Part shown: positions 1-11,889 of the stretch, piece after piece
Position numbering within the stretch: position 1 is the first letter of the stretch
How the letters are laid out: every line of letters begins with the position of its first letter
NCBI GenBank assembly: GCA_951213105.1
Contig: OX578138.1
Span: 63,339,040 to 63,403,039 of the forward strand
Direction: 5' to 3'
DNA from: Amaurobius ferox
Taxonomy: Eukaryota > Arthropoda > Arachnida > Araneae > Amaurobiidae
Length of the DNA stretch: 64,000 nucleotides
Program-made: the position numbers and the translations under genes
Notes under the pieces: generated by a model
The model's database searches: none
What the model was told of the DNA's origin: nothing
Seen by the model: only the letters and a program-made list of their open reading frames with translations

Positions 1-410
1 AATCACTGCTAAGTTTCACAATTCAAATTGAAAGTAAATTAAAAAGTTTGAATACTATTGTGTGCAGTGAAATGAATGCTAAACACTGAAATATAACACC
101 AGGGGCCATGCAATGACTCTCATCGATTAGCGCAAACGCTATTTATTCCAACTTAATGTTACATTTATAACTCTAACATCACAATTTACTGAGTTACTTG
201 CCCGTTCTGGGACTTTTGGAGCACCTAGTTTGAGATAAATTCACCGATCATACAAATCAAACAGTAAAAAAATATTTTCTTTTTACTATTATTTGCAAAG
301 TTATTATATGTAGAAGAACAACGTATTAATCACTGTTGTGTTTCACAATTCAAATTGAAAGTAAATTTAAAAGTTTGAATGCTATTGTATGCAATGATTA
401 TCCATACAAA
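1..410. repeat. Partial tandem duplication, spacing about 327 bp
   Basis: The first about 75 bases recur at 328-402 with few changes (both contain TTTCACAATTCAAATTGAAA followed by an AAGTTTGAATnCTATTG block). The intervening 250 bases show no gene. A short frame at 336-527 runs through the second copy and into satellite-like sequence; I do not believe it is coding. Confidence 0.6.
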
Positions 411-479
411 TCATTGGACGGAAAATTTGGAATTCCGACTAGTAAAAATTCCACTTCTATTAACAGCAATTCTTCCTAT

Positions 480-625
480 TTGCCTGTGATTGATTTCGAA
501 ATCCTGATCCAAGATTCTTTGAAATAACATATATCAAGAGAGAAATAAGGCATCCGGTTTCCTCAGAAATCCTAAATAAATCAAATATTTGGCCTCAAAC
601 TAATATTTGACGATTCGAATGGCAG
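480..625 (+). repeat. Outlying diverged monomer of satellite S1
   Basis: This stretch aligns by eye with the monomer of the array at 3345-4985: a GTGATTGAT block, an ATCCnAGnTTCTTTGAAATAA block, then CTCAGAAATCC and an AAACTAATATTTGA block in the same order. It suggests that the satellite once extended further left and that the two family A copies between now separate the pieces. Confidence 0.5.
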
Positions 626-717
626 AAATGCCGGTGATAAACTGTGAAACTGCTAAATTGATTAATTTTGCTTTGAAGAATTAAATGAATGAGAAAATAA
701 GAATATTAATACATTTA

Positions 718-1685
718 AAATAATAAAGATTAATCATGTATAAAGCACTGATTATGAAATACTTTCCAAATGAAATGTAATTTTAATTAAACATCTCTAA
801 AATGCGATACAATCAGCTTTCATATTTTTAAAATTATCACAGTACTACAATAATTTATTGTACTTGGAAATTTAAAACGTCTTAAAAAAGACAATATATT
901 AAAATCGCCTGCTTATCTATATAAAATCAATTAATATTTCATTCATATCGCTTACATTCCCGACTCCAGAGCTAAATAATTTAACGTGATAAAAATTTAG
1001 CAATTCTTATACAACTCAACTTACAATCGCTTGATTTGTTTACAGTCTGTATTCTGTAGAAATTAGGCTTTGTTGTAATAATAATCAAAGTTTAGTGATC
1101 ATTTAAAATAAAAAATATTGTAATTGTCTTGGCACAGAATTGAGATACACAGATAACATGCAAAAATACAGCGATTTTATGACGGATTCATCACTAAATA
1201 TAAATTTAAATGAACTTTAAGCATCACGATTTTTACACAGGGAAAAAAATGGATGCCATATTTTATTTTAACATTAGTCACCTGATCTCTTCATATAATA
1301 TGGGTGTAGTTATTATTTCGATTTTTATTTAAAAACTACATAATTTGTTGAAATTTTTTTTACATATTTTATATAATTATTTGAAGATTTCCTACAATTT
1401 TTGAAACAATTTGTTAATTTTAACTCCGCTTAAAATTTTTTTATAAATGTTTGAAGAATTATATATTCCATAGGGTTCAATGCATTTCATTTTTTCAACC
1501 CGGGTTAAATGCGAAACTAATTGGGTGATATTATTTATTTTCATTCCCATATGTCCCATAGACCGTCTCAAGAACATACTAAAATTTCATGCTGATAAAA
1601 TAATTTTTACGGTAGTTATCGTTTGAACGGACAAATAAACAGAATGAACAAAATTATAAACACCTCAGAACTGTGTTGGAAAGTA
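718..1685 (-). repeat. Interspersed family A, reverse copy 1
   Basis: The reverse complement matches the forward copies at 10431-11760 and 11890-13215. Its 3' end block is at 725-780 (AATCATGTATAAAGCA, then a TTTCCAA block) and its 5' block at 1630-1680 (an ACAGAATGAACAAA block, then AAACACCTCAGAACTGTGTTGGAAAG). No open frame of note. Family A is an AT-rich 1.0-1.3-kb repeat with no visible terminal inverted repeats; its class is unknown to me. Confidence 0.7.
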
Positions 1686-1687
1686 TT

Positions 1688-2871
1688 AACAAGAATGATC
1701 AATCATGCATAAAGCATTGATTATGAAACACTTTTTAACTGCAATGCAATTTTATTTAAACATGTCTAAAATACGATACATTCAGCGGTGATATTTTTAA
1801 AATTATCATAATACTACATTAATTTATTATATTTGAAAACTTCATCGAAAACTAATGAACTTTATTCAAATAACGTCATCGAAATATAAATCGCCTGGCC
1901 CTCTATAGAAAAGAAGTGAATATTTTATTCATAAACTTTTTTCCATTCCCTTCATTCAGCGATGATATTTTTAAATTTATTACAATGCTATAGTAATTTA
2001 TTTTACTTAAAATCTATGGAGGTAAATGTACTTTCTAACTCCATGCTTCAAATTTCATCCAAAATGGCAATAATATAGAATCATCTGCTTCTCTATGTAA
2101 AATCAATTAATGTTTCATTCATATCAGCTCTATTGCAAACTTCAGATCTAAGTAATTGTGCATTGTGCGTTAAAGAAATTCAGCAATTCTTATACAACTC
2201 ATCTTACAGCTTGATGTGTTTACATTCTCCATATGTGATAATTAGGCTTCGTTGTAGAAATAATCAAAATTTGATGATCATTTAAACTCAAAAATATTGT
2301 AATTGCGTTGGCGCAGTATATAGATGCACAGTAAAAAGAAATGAAATAAAGCGGTTTTAGGAAGGATGCAATAATAAATATAAATTAAAAAGGACTTTAA
2401 AAATCACGATTTTGGCACAAGATGGATGCTATATTTTATTTTAAAGTGGGTCGCGTGATCTCTTCATGTAATATTGGTGCAATTATTATTTTAATTTTTA
2501 TTTAAAAGACTACCGAACATGTTTTGCTGATTTTTCTTTTTATATATTTTATGGGGTAATTCGAATATTTTTTTTAAATTTTCGAAGCAGTTTGTGAATT
2601 TTAAATTCGCTTGAAATATGTTTGAAAAATTAAGTCCCATAGGGTTCAATGTATTTCACTTTTTCAACCCGGATTCAATCCAAAACTAATTGGGTAATAT
2701 TAATCATTTACATTCCCATACGTCCCACAGAGCGTCTCAACAGCATACTAAAATTTCATTTTGATAAAGTCATTTTTATGGCAGTTATCATGCGAACGGC
2801 AGACAGACAGACAGAATGAACAAAGTCATAAACACTTTTCAACTATGTTGTAAAGTGTTAAAAATCGAAGT
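1688..2871 (-). repeat. Interspersed family A, reverse copy 2
   Basis: It immediately follows the previous copy. The 3' end is at 1693-1735 and the 5' end, with three GACA units and the AACAAAGTCATAAACACTTTT block, at 2800-2871. It has additional internal duplicated segments relative to copy 1, for example a second block ending near 1985. The 470 bases after it (2872-3344) are AT-rich and show nothing I recognise. Confidence 0.7.
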
Positions 2872-3344
2872 GATCGCTTTTAAATACATGAATTAAAATA
2901 TTACCAATGTTCCATGAATTGATATTGTTTAAATTACAAATACGCTGTTTAGACATTAAAACATGACTACATATTTTCACCTGGCAATCATTTACATATG
3001 ATATTACATTTTATTTTATGATATAGAAAAGTATCGGTAACGTGCGGTCACGAAAACTTGTATGACACTAATAAAACAATAAAAATGCTTCAATATTTTA
3101 ATTAAATGTCTGTTTTATGCATATTTTTGCATGACAAGGTGAATAAAATTCTTCACAATACGCCAAAATAAATATTTTTCTAAATATTTAGTTTCGTTTT
3201 TCTTTTGTGACTTGGCTTTCATTTTAAATTGGGCGAAAAGCCTCAATTTGCCCATTAGATTTTACAGTTGTTAGAAATTTTCATTCATGCACAATTATCT
3301 AAAAAATCTAAAAGTTGCAGTCTTTGATATTTCAACTAGTAACA
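2872..3344. other. AT-rich spacer with no recognised feature
   Basis: No long frame, no tandem periodicity and no match to the repeat families found elsewhere in the window. Confidence 0.4.
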
Positions 3345-4985
3345 GTTGCATCTCTTCAATAAATTTTTCGTCATTTTAAGTTACTTATATCAAAATATAG
3401 ATACGAGTTCTTTGAAATAATATACTAAGTACAGACCAGAGGGGGGGGGGGGGGAACACATAAGGAATTCTCAAAAATCCTCCTTACATCAAAGGAGTGT
3501 GACTAAACTGGTATTTGAAGCTGTGAATGTTAGAAGAAGTTCTTAAGCAGAATTTTCATCATTTCTAGTGATTGATATTAAGATAAATATCCGAGTTCAA
3601 CTAAAAAACTTTTAAAATAATACATGAAATAGAGACCAGCCATAAGGAATTCTCAGAAATCCGCTGTAAATCAAAGGTGTAGCAACAAACTAGTATTTGA
3701 AGCTTTGAATGTCAGAAGTTCTTAAATAGATTTTTCTACACTTCATGTGATTGATATTAAGATAAAGATACGTGTTCTTTTTAAATAATGTAGCAAGTAC
3801 TGTACAGCCATAAGGAATTCTTCAAAATCTACTATACATCAAAGGAGTGTGACTAAACTAGTATTTTAATCTTTCAATATCAAAATAAGTTCTTAAACAT
3901 ATTTTTCATCATCTCTAGTGATTGATATTAAGATAAAGATCCGAGTTCTTTAGTTCCTTTAAAATAATACATCAAATAAAGACCAGGCATAAGGAATTCT
4001 CAGAACTCCGCTGTAAATCAATGGTGTAGCATCAAACTAATATTTGAAGCTTTGAATGTCAGAAGTTCTTAAATAGATTTTTCTACATTTCATGCGATTG
4101 ATATTAAGATAAAGATCCGTGTTCTTTTAAAATAATATATCAAATACTGTACAGAAATGAGGAATTCTTCAAAATCTACTATACATCAAAGGAGTGTAAC
4201 TAAACTAGTATTTTTAATCTTTGAATGTCAAAATAAGTTCTTAAACATATTTTTCACCATCTCTAGTGATTGATTTTAAGATAAAGATCCGAGTACTCTT
4301 TAGTTCCTTTAAAATAATACATCAAATAAAGACCAGGCGTCAGGAATTCTCAGAAATCCGCTGTAATATCCGCTGAAATCCGCTCCAAATTAGTATTTGA
4401 AGCTTTAAATGTCTAAAGAAGTTCTTAAACATATTTTTCGGCATTTCAAGTGATTGATATCAAGATATAAGTCCGAGTTCTTTTGAACTAATATATCAAC
4501 TACAGACCAGGCATAAAGAATTCTCAATAGACCAGGCATAAGGAATTCTCAGAAATCCGCTGTAAATCCAAGGTGTAGCTCCAAACTAGTATTTGAAACT
4601 TTAAATGTCTAAAGAAGTTCTTAAACATATTTTTTGGCATTTCAAGTGATTGATATCAAGATATAGATCAGAGTCCTTTTGAACTAATATATCAACTACA
4701 GACCAGGCATAAAAAATTCTCAAAAATGCACTACAAATCAAAGATGTGGCACCAACTAGTATTTGAAGCTTTGGATGCCTGAAGAAGTTCTTAAACAGAT
4801 TTTTTGCCATTTCAAGTGATTGATATCAAGATATTGATCCGAGTTCTCCTGAAACAATGTATCAAGTTGAGAACAGGCATAAAGAATTCTCAGAAATCTG
4901 CTATAAATCAAAGGTGTGGCACCAAACCAGTATTTGAAGCTTTAGATGTCAGCTGTAAAACATTTGATAAGCTGCAAAACTTTTG
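3345..4985 (+). repeat. Satellite S1, about 170-bp monomers with dimer higher-order structure
   Basis: The TAAGGAATTCT-type landmark occurs at about 3461, 3643, 3811, 3990, 4158, 4340, 4540, 4710 and 4880. Spacings at the left alternate (168, 179, 168, 182), so pairs repeat every 347-350 bp. Two monomer types alternate: one reads CTCAGAAATCCGCTGTAAAT, the other TTCAAAATCTACTATACAT. The right half is less regular and contains a 26-bp local duplication at 4514-4540. A run of 14 G at 3441-3454 sits in the first monomer. Short open frames on both strands here are by-products of the repeat. Confidence 0.8.
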
Positions 4986-5232
4986 AGTTTCAGATATTCA
5001 AAAAAAAAATCTGTTAAAAATTAAAGTAAAGACTGAGAAATATATCAAGGAAGTGAAAAAAATATCTCAATACAGCAGTATTGTACTTTATAGGCAAATG
5101 ATAGCAAGAAAATCCAAATTAACGTCTTGAATTGAAGATCCAAAGATATAATGTGATATGCGGAACTAAGTGCAGTTCATAAAAAGTATCAGAGTGGCTT
5201 TTATAGTCTGATTAATACCGTCTAAGATACAT

Positions 5233-6092
5233 TATTACTTTCCTTATATACATAATGTATAAGGAAAGTATTGTGACGGGGTTTAAAATTCGAATTCGAG
5301 TTTTCGACGGGATAGCACGTTTCAAGCATCCGAATCACGAATCGAACATTTTTAAGGTGATGTCTGTGTGTGTTTGCGTGTGAAAGTATGTGTGTGTGTC
5401 AGTGAGACTGTGGAGACGATATTTCACAAACGAATGGAGCTATTTGAAAGAAATTTAGTACAAAAATCACAAGCCGTGAATATTGGAAGCCTATTGTTTT
5501 TAAATGCAATCGAATGTTCCGAACCCTCCTAAATTTTCGAATGAAATTTTGAAATAATTATTAAAAAATCAAAACCTTTAATAAAGTTACGCAAATAGAC
5601 ATTACTTATGTAATTTTTCCTTAGAAAACAATTGACATAAACTTTAGAACGCTAGAATGAACCGTTCTTGAGATATTGCACATTTTTAAAAAAAATTATT
5701 GAAAAAATCCCATAAATTAAAAAAATATATTAACTGTTGAGAAACATGTTCGCTTTTCATATGTAATATCATGCGATAAATTTGGTGACATCATTCTCGT
5801 GGATCTAGCTCGTTCCATTCATAAGAAAATATACTTTGAGTAATACATTTGCATTTGAAGGTCAATAGTCATTTATCTGCTATAAGAATAACTTATTTCT
5901 CCGTCCATAACGCTTGGCGAGTTTTTGGTCAACGTATTTGGCGAAATGTCGGCGACTTTTAAAATGTTACCAAATTAACGAAAATCTCGCCAAAAGGGTA
6001 AAAATATCGCTAAATCGATGAAAATGACGACTAATTAACGAAAATTCAATATCTTGGAAAGAATATAAGTATCTGCTATAAGAATAACCTAT
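5233..6092 (+). repeat. Interspersed family B, copy 1 (3' end missing)
   Basis: It begins with the family B hairpin: TACTTTCCTTATATACATAA and then GTATAAGGAAAGT, a near-perfect palindrome. It continues with the TTCGAATTCGAG block, a TG-rich tract, a block resembling GACGATATCTCACGAACGAA, and the GGCGA-rich 3' half. It stops where copy 2 starts and lacks the last about 80 bases (the CCCACATCAGATTTTTT end). Family B is about 0.9-1.0 kb with no coding potential; its class is unknown to me. Confidence 0.8.
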
Positions 6093-6251
6093 TACTTACC
6101 TTATATGCATAATGTATAAGGAAAGTATTTTGACGGGGTCGAAAATTCGAATTCGAGTTTTCGACGGGAGAGCACGTTTCAAGCATCCCTGATCACGAAT
6201 CAAACATTTTTGAAGTGATGTCTGTGTGTGTGTGAAAGTGTGTATGTATGC

Positions 6252-6283
<32 letters not shown>

Positions 6284-7137
6284 GTGTGTCAGTGAGTCTG
6301 TGGAGACGATAACTGACGAACGAATGGACCGATTTGAACGAAATTTGGTACAAAAATCACAATCCGTAAACACTGGAAACCTATTGTTTTTATATGCAAT
6401 CGAATGTTCAGAACCCCCCTAAATTTTCGAGTGAAATTTTGAAAAAATCGTCAAAAAATCAAAACCGCTAATAAAGTTACGCAAATAGACATTTCTTATG
6501 TAATTTTTCATTAGAAAACGATTCACATAAATTTTAGAACGCTAACATTAACCGTTCTCGAGATATTGCACATTTCTTAAAAAAATTATTAAAAAGTTAT
6601 ATAAAATGAAAAAAAAAATTTGCTATTGAGAAACATGTTCACTGTTCATATGTAATGCCATGCGATAAATTGGGTGACATCATTCTCGTGGATGTAGCTC
6701 ATTCCATTCATGAAAAAAGATACTTTGAGTAATACTTTTATATTTGAACGCCAATAGTCAGTCATTCATATGCTGTAAGAATAACTTATTTCTCCATCCA
6801 TAACGCTTGGCGAGATTTTGGCGACCAATTTGGCGGAATGTCGCCAACTTGGTGACATTTTTAATTGCTGTCAAATTCACAAAAATCTCGCCAAATTGAT
6901 AAAAATGACGATGAAACAATGAAAATGACGACTAATTGAAGAAAATTCAATATCTTGGAAAGAATATAAGTATCTACTATAAGAATAACATTTTGTTTAT
7001 CTGTAAAAGTAGTACATTCATTGCATTATATAAGGAAAGTCATGTGTTGCCCACATAAGATTTTTTTGTTTGCTGTAAAAGAAGTAAATTCATTGCATTA
7101 TATAAGGAAAGTCATGTGCTGCCCACATCAGATTCTT
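6093..7137 (+). repeat. Interspersed family B, copy 2 with duplicated 3' end
   Basis: The hairpin is at 6093-6127, a TG microsatellite at 6255-6296, the GGCGA blocks at 6806-6900, and the 3' end occurs twice (6990-7070 and 7071-7135), each ending TGCCCACATnAGATT. A full-length copy in head-to-tail contact with copies 1 and 3. The frames on both strands across the microsatellite are repeat translation, not genes. Confidence 0.8.
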
Positions 7138-7289
7138 CTGTTTACTTTCCATACATACGTAGTATAATGTAAATAGCAAGTACTGTGACGGAACCGCAAT
7201 TCGAATTCGACTTTTCGGCGGAAGAGAGCGTTGCAAGCATTCCTGAGATTCAATGGAACATTTTTAAGGTGATGCCTGTGTATAGGTGT

Positions 7290-7573
7290 TGTTGTTGAAA
7301 CCCAGACCGTCCGACCTACCAGAAACGTGTAAGGTAACTGTTTGGACGGTCGAGAAGTGCCACCCAATTTAGACCGGAACCCAGTGGGGGAGGCATCCAC
7401 AGGGACCATACCCTCCTTCCCCTACCACCAACCTCTCGGAAGGACTTTCGGACCCACATGTTTAACGTGATCGTACTCCGCATGAACACGGCGGCAGTTT
7501 TGGCAGTGGCTGGAATCGAACCCGGGCCTACCGAGTGCAACTCCAGCGCGCTAACCAATGGGCTACCGCGCCC
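7290..7573 (-). mobile_element. tRNA-headed SINE (family R), copy 1
   Basis: On the minus strand it starts GGGGCGCGGTAGCCCATTGG (pol III A-box region of a tRNA-like head), followed by GGTTCGATTCC (B box). A body of about 190 bp and a tail hairpin CCGTCC/GGACGG follow, ending in GGGTTTCAACAACA. On the plus strand it is flanked by CTGTGTATAGGTGT at 7276-7289 and 7574-7587, a perfect 14-bp target duplication. Such elements are transcribed by RNA polymerase III and mobilised by a partner LINE; the partner is not in this window. Frames across it are noncoding. Confidence 0.9.
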
Positions 7574-7587
7574 CTGTGTATAGGTGT

Positions 7588-7646
7588 TGAAGACCCAGAC
7601 CGTCCGACTCGTCCAGAGGACTAAGAGCAACTATTTGGACGGCCGG
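7588..7646 (-). mobile_element. 59-bp mini-retroposon M1
   Basis: The plus strand begins TGAAGACCCAGACC and ends GGCCGG. Its flanks, CTGTGTATAGGTGT at 7574-7587 and 7647-7660, are a perfect 14-bp target duplication, and the left one is shared with the SINE. The stem CCGTCC/GGACGG closes a loop containing a second hairpin, GTCC-AGA-GGAC. It resembles the SINE tail but has its own loop and lacks the AAC-repeat end. This is a stand-alone insertion, not SINE debris. Confidence 0.8.
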
Positions 7647-8137
7647 CTGTGTATAGGTGTGTGAATGTATATAGGTGTATAGGTGTGTGAATGTATATGT
7701 GTGAATCTATGGAGACGATATTTGACGAAAGAATAGAGCTCTTCGAAAAAAAATTGATTCAGATATTACAGTCAGTTAAATATTTGTATCAAATATTGAA
7801 ACCCTCTTGATTTTAAACGCGGAAGACCTCTAAATTTGTGAATGAAACTTTTGAAACAATCATCAAAACTCAGAACCTTCAATACTGTTGCGTAAATGGT
7901 CATATCTTATGAAAATGTTTATTAGGAAACGAATGTCAGAAACTTTAAAACGCTAACATGTATCGCTCTAGAGATATTGAATGTTTCTTTAAAAAAATAT
8001 AAAAAAAATTGCATAAAATTAAAAAGTAGTAACTATTGTGAAATATGTTCACTTTTCATGCGTAATATTATGCGAAAAATTTGTTAACATTGTCTTCGTG
8101 GATTTAGTTTGCACATTTCACGAGAGGTAATACATTG

Positions 8138-8303
8138 CTTTCTTTATATACATAGCATAAATTATAAGAAAAGTGTTGTGACTAGGTCGAAAATGCGAAT
8201 TCAAGTTTTCGACGGGAGCGCACGTTTCAAACACCACTGAACACGAATCAGACGTTTTTGAGGGGATATCTGTATATGTGTGTGTATGAGAGAGGGAGAG
8301 AGA

Positions 8304-8335
<32 letters not shown>

Positions 8336-8341
8336 TAGAGA

Positions 8342-8373
<32 letters not shown>

Positions 8374-9235
8374 GGGAGAGATTATGTGTGTGTGTGTGTG
8401 TGTGTGTGACAGTATGTGCGTGTGATAGAGAGTATGCGTGTGTGTGACAGTATGTGCGTGTGATAGAGAGTATGCGTGTGTGTGACAGTGTGTGAGAGAG
8501 AGTATGTATGTGTGTGTGTGTGTGTCTGTGAGAGAGAGAGAGAGATCGTGTGTCAGAGAGTCTGGGGACGATATCTCATGAACGAATGGAGCGACTTGAA
8601 TGAAATTTGGTACAAAATTACAATCTGTGAATACGGGAAGCCTATTGTTTTTAAACACAATCGAATGTAAGGAACCCCCTAAATTTTCGAGTGAAATTTT
8701 GAAAAAATCATCAAATAATCAAAACCTTTAATAAAGTTACGTAAATAGACATTTCTTATGTAATGTTTCATTAGAAAACGATTGAGATAAACTATAAAAC
8801 GCTGGCATAAACCGTTCTTGAGATATTGTACATTTTTCAAATAGATTTGTCAAAAAATCACAAAATTAAAAACGAAGTGTTAACTGCTGTGAAGTATGTT
8901 CACTTTTCATATGTAATATTATGCGATAAATTTGTTGTTATTCTCGTGGATGTAGCTCGTTCCATTCACGAGAGAATATACTTTGTTTAATAGTTTTGTA
9001 ATTTAACGCCATTAGTCGTTTATCTACTATAAGAATAACCTATTTCTCCATTCATAACACTTAGGGAAATTTCAGAGACGAATTTTGCGGAATATCGCCT
9101 ACTTGGCGAGTTTTTAAATGTTGGCAAAATTACGGAAATTTCCCCTAGTTGATGAAAAAGACGCTAAATCAATGAAAATGATGACTAATTGACAAAAAGT
9201 CAATATTTTAGAAATAATTAAGAATCTACTATAGG
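8138..9235 (+). repeat. Interspersed family B, copy 4
   Basis: A diverged hairpin lies at 8138-8175, then the TTCGAC block, an expanded simple-sequence tract, the conserved GGGGACGATATCTCATGAAC block at 8570-8590 and the GGCGA-like region from 9050. It merges into repeated 3' ends to the right. Confidence 0.75.
8275..8555. repeat. Expanded TG/GA compound microsatellite
   Basis: About 280 bases of interleaved TG and GA runs, including a roughly 32-bp unit with GACAGTATGTGCGTGTGATA repeated at about 8408-8490. It occupies the position where other family B copies have only 20-40 bases of TG, so it is an expansion of the element's own simple-repeat module. The 136-residue minus-strand frame here is translated microsatellite. 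Confidence 0.85.
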
Positions 9236-10430
9236 AGAATATATAGGTAATAGTTTTGTATTTGGGCGCCATCAGTCGTTTATCTACTATATGAATATTC
9301 CAACCCAAATGCTTGGCGAAACTTTGGCGACGAATTTGGCAGAATATCGCCAAATTGGCGAGTTTTTAAATGTTGTCAAATTAACTAAGAGTTCATCAAT
9401 TTTATAAAAATGACGCTAAATCAATAGAAATGACAACTAATTGATGAAAATTAAATATCTTGAAAATTTACTATAAGAATGACCTATTTCTTCGTCTGTA
9501 ACGCTTGGAGAAATTTAGGCGACGAATTTTAGTGGCAAATCGCCAACTTTGAATTTCTTTAAATGTTGCCAAATTGACGATAATGTCGCCAAATTGATAA
9601 AGATGACTGCAAATGGAAGACGCCAAATTATATAAGAAATGCTCTTCTAAATATCGCCAACTTGGCTATGTTTAGCCACAAATTGATGAAAATATCGTCA
9701 AATATTTCAAAAATCACGTCACGCTAAGGAAAAAACCCTTAATAATGAGTTTATTAGGAAAACATTTTAATATATAGACTATATTGTTTATTAAGGATAC
9801 TATCAATATTGATAATTGTTAATTTAGATGTGAGTGAAATGTAAGTTAATTAGGTACAAAATAGTTTTACATACTGTCATCCGGAAAAACTCCAAATGTG
9901 CAATTTAACATTACAAACACTGTGCCGTGGATCTTTTGATCACTTTTTCACTGTTAACAAAGCATTACATAAGGAACATTGCATTATATAACGAAAGTCA
10001 TGTGCTGCCCACATCAGATTGTTTTTGTATTTTAACGCCAAACAATTTGCCAATATTCATTTATGTAAGAAATACTCTCCTCTATGTCTGTCTATAACTG
10101 TAAAAAGTGTATTGAACTTGGCGACTCACTTTGAAAAATGTCATCAACTTGCAGATATTTCGACCCAGGCTGACGAAAATATCACCAAAATTGTAAATCT
10201 GCCTCTAAATTAACAAAAACAAATGCAAATTGAAAAAATAATTGAAATATTTTAATGTATGGAATATATTGCTTATTGCGGATGACATCAATATTGATAA
10301 TTGTTAATTTAGAGTTACCAGAAATATAAGTTAATTAGGTACTTCGTTGTGAAAGAAATAAATCCATTTCATTATACAGGAAAGTCTGTTGCTGCCCACA
10401 ACAGATTTTTTATCTCAAAGAAATCATTTT
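9236..10430 (+). repeat. Degenerate, multiplied 3' ends of family B
   Basis: Successive partial copies of the GGCGA-rich 3' half start near 9240, 9480 and 9600. Two terminal blocks end in GCCCACATCAGATT (about 10010-10024) and GCCCACAACAGATTTTTT (about 10393-10410). A GATAATTGTTAATTTAGA block occurs at about 9814 and again at about 10297. No gene. Confidence 0.6.
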
Positions 10431-11760
10431 CCTTTTTTAACAATTTACAACAAAGTTGAAAAGTGTTTATGACTTTGTTCATTCTGTCTGTCTGTCTGTC
10501 TGTCCATTAGCACGATAACTGCCATAAAAATGACTTAATCAAAATGAAATTTTAGTATGTTGTTCAGACGGTCTGTAGGACCTATGGGAATATAAATGAA
10601 TAATATCACCCAATTAGTTTTGGATTGAACCCAGATTGAAAAAATGAAATACATTGAGCCCTATGGGACCTAATTTTTCAAACATTTTTAAGCGGATTTA
10701 AAATTCATAAATTGCTTCGAAAATTTTAAGCAATATTCAAATTGTTCTATAAAATATATAAAAAAAATTCAGCGAAATATATTTAGTAGTTTTTTAAATA
10801 AAAATTAAAATAATAATAACACCTCTTATATGAAGCGATCACGTGACCATGATATGAAAAGTTCACGTGACCCACTTCAAAACGATATATAGCATCCATC
10901 TTGTCTCACAATCGTGATTTTTAAAGTTCTTTTTAATTCATATTGAGTGTTGTATCCGTCCTAAAACCACTTTATTTTTGCTTAAATTCTGTGCATCTAC
11001 ATACTAAAACAACGCAAGTATAATATATTTGAGTTTAAATGTTCATCCAAATTTGATTATTTCTACCACGAAGCCTATTTTTCACCTATATAAAATGTAA
11101 GCAACAAAATATGTAGAATGAGTTGTATTAGAACTGGTGTATTTCTTTAGCACAAAATCATTTAGTTCATGGAGTCTGCATAGCTGATATGAATGAAATA
11201 TTCATTGATTTTACAAAGAGAAGGACGATATTTTTCGATGAAGTTTTACGCATAGAGTTTAATTACTTGTAGCTCCATGGTCTTAATTTTTAAATAAAAT
11301 AACCTATTATAGTATTGCGATGAATGACATGAATGGGAAATTATTTACGAATGAAATGCTGTTTTTATAGAGAGAGCCAGGCGTGTTATTTTTTCTATGA
11401 CGTCATTTGAATGAATTTCAGTTGTTTTTGATGAAGTTTTCAAATATAATAAATGATCGTAGTATTATGATAATTCTAAAATTATTACCGAGGAATATAT
11501 CACATTTTAGAGATGTTTAAACCAGACAATTTATATTTCAATGCCGTCATTTGAATGAAATTCATTTTTTTCGATGAAGGTTTAAGTTTCAAATATAATG
11601 AATTAATGTAGTATTCTTTAAGTTTTAAAATATTACCGAGGAATGTATTGCATTTTAGACATGTTTAAATAAAATTGCATTGAAGTTGGAAAGTGTTTCA
11701 TAATCAATGCTTTAAGCATGATTGATCTTTCTTGTTTTGTATCATTTATTTAAATATATG
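10431..11760 (+). repeat. Interspersed family A, forward copy 3
   Basis: It starts ACAAAGTTGAAAAGTGTTTA, then four CTGT units, then TAGCACGATAACTGCC and a block ending GAAATTTTAGTATGTTGTT. It ends with GTTGGAAAGTGTTTCATAAT and a CATGATTGATCTTTCTTG block. The two ends resemble each other as direct repeats (GTTGAAAAGTGTTTATGA against GTTGGAAAGTGTTTCATAA). No frame of coding length. Confidence 0.8.
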
Positions 11761-11889
11761 TTTATGTAATCGACCTTCCTCTGACCATCTTTCTAAGAAA
11801 AATATGGGCGTGCCTTAATTAAATACGATGTTCTGTGAATGAATCTTTTCTGGTCACCAAGAAACCTCTAGGTACTATTGCGTTTTTAA
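11761..11889. other. Short spacer between family A copies
   Basis: About 130 bases with no recognised motif; possibly unique sequence. Confidence 0.3.

Larger units (their letters stand above)
7141..8134 (+). repeat. Interspersed family B, copy 3, split by two retroposons
   Basis: A diverged copy whose hairpin arm is degraded (TACTTTCCATACATACG). At 7276-7289 it is interrupted by a SINE and then a mini-element, and resumes at 7647. It ends before the GGCGA-rich half. Confidence 0.7.

Noticed and set aside
8248..8658. 136-codon minus-strand frame rich in Thr-His and Ser-Leu
   Set aside because: It is translated TG/GA microsatellite; no other copy of family B keeps the frame.
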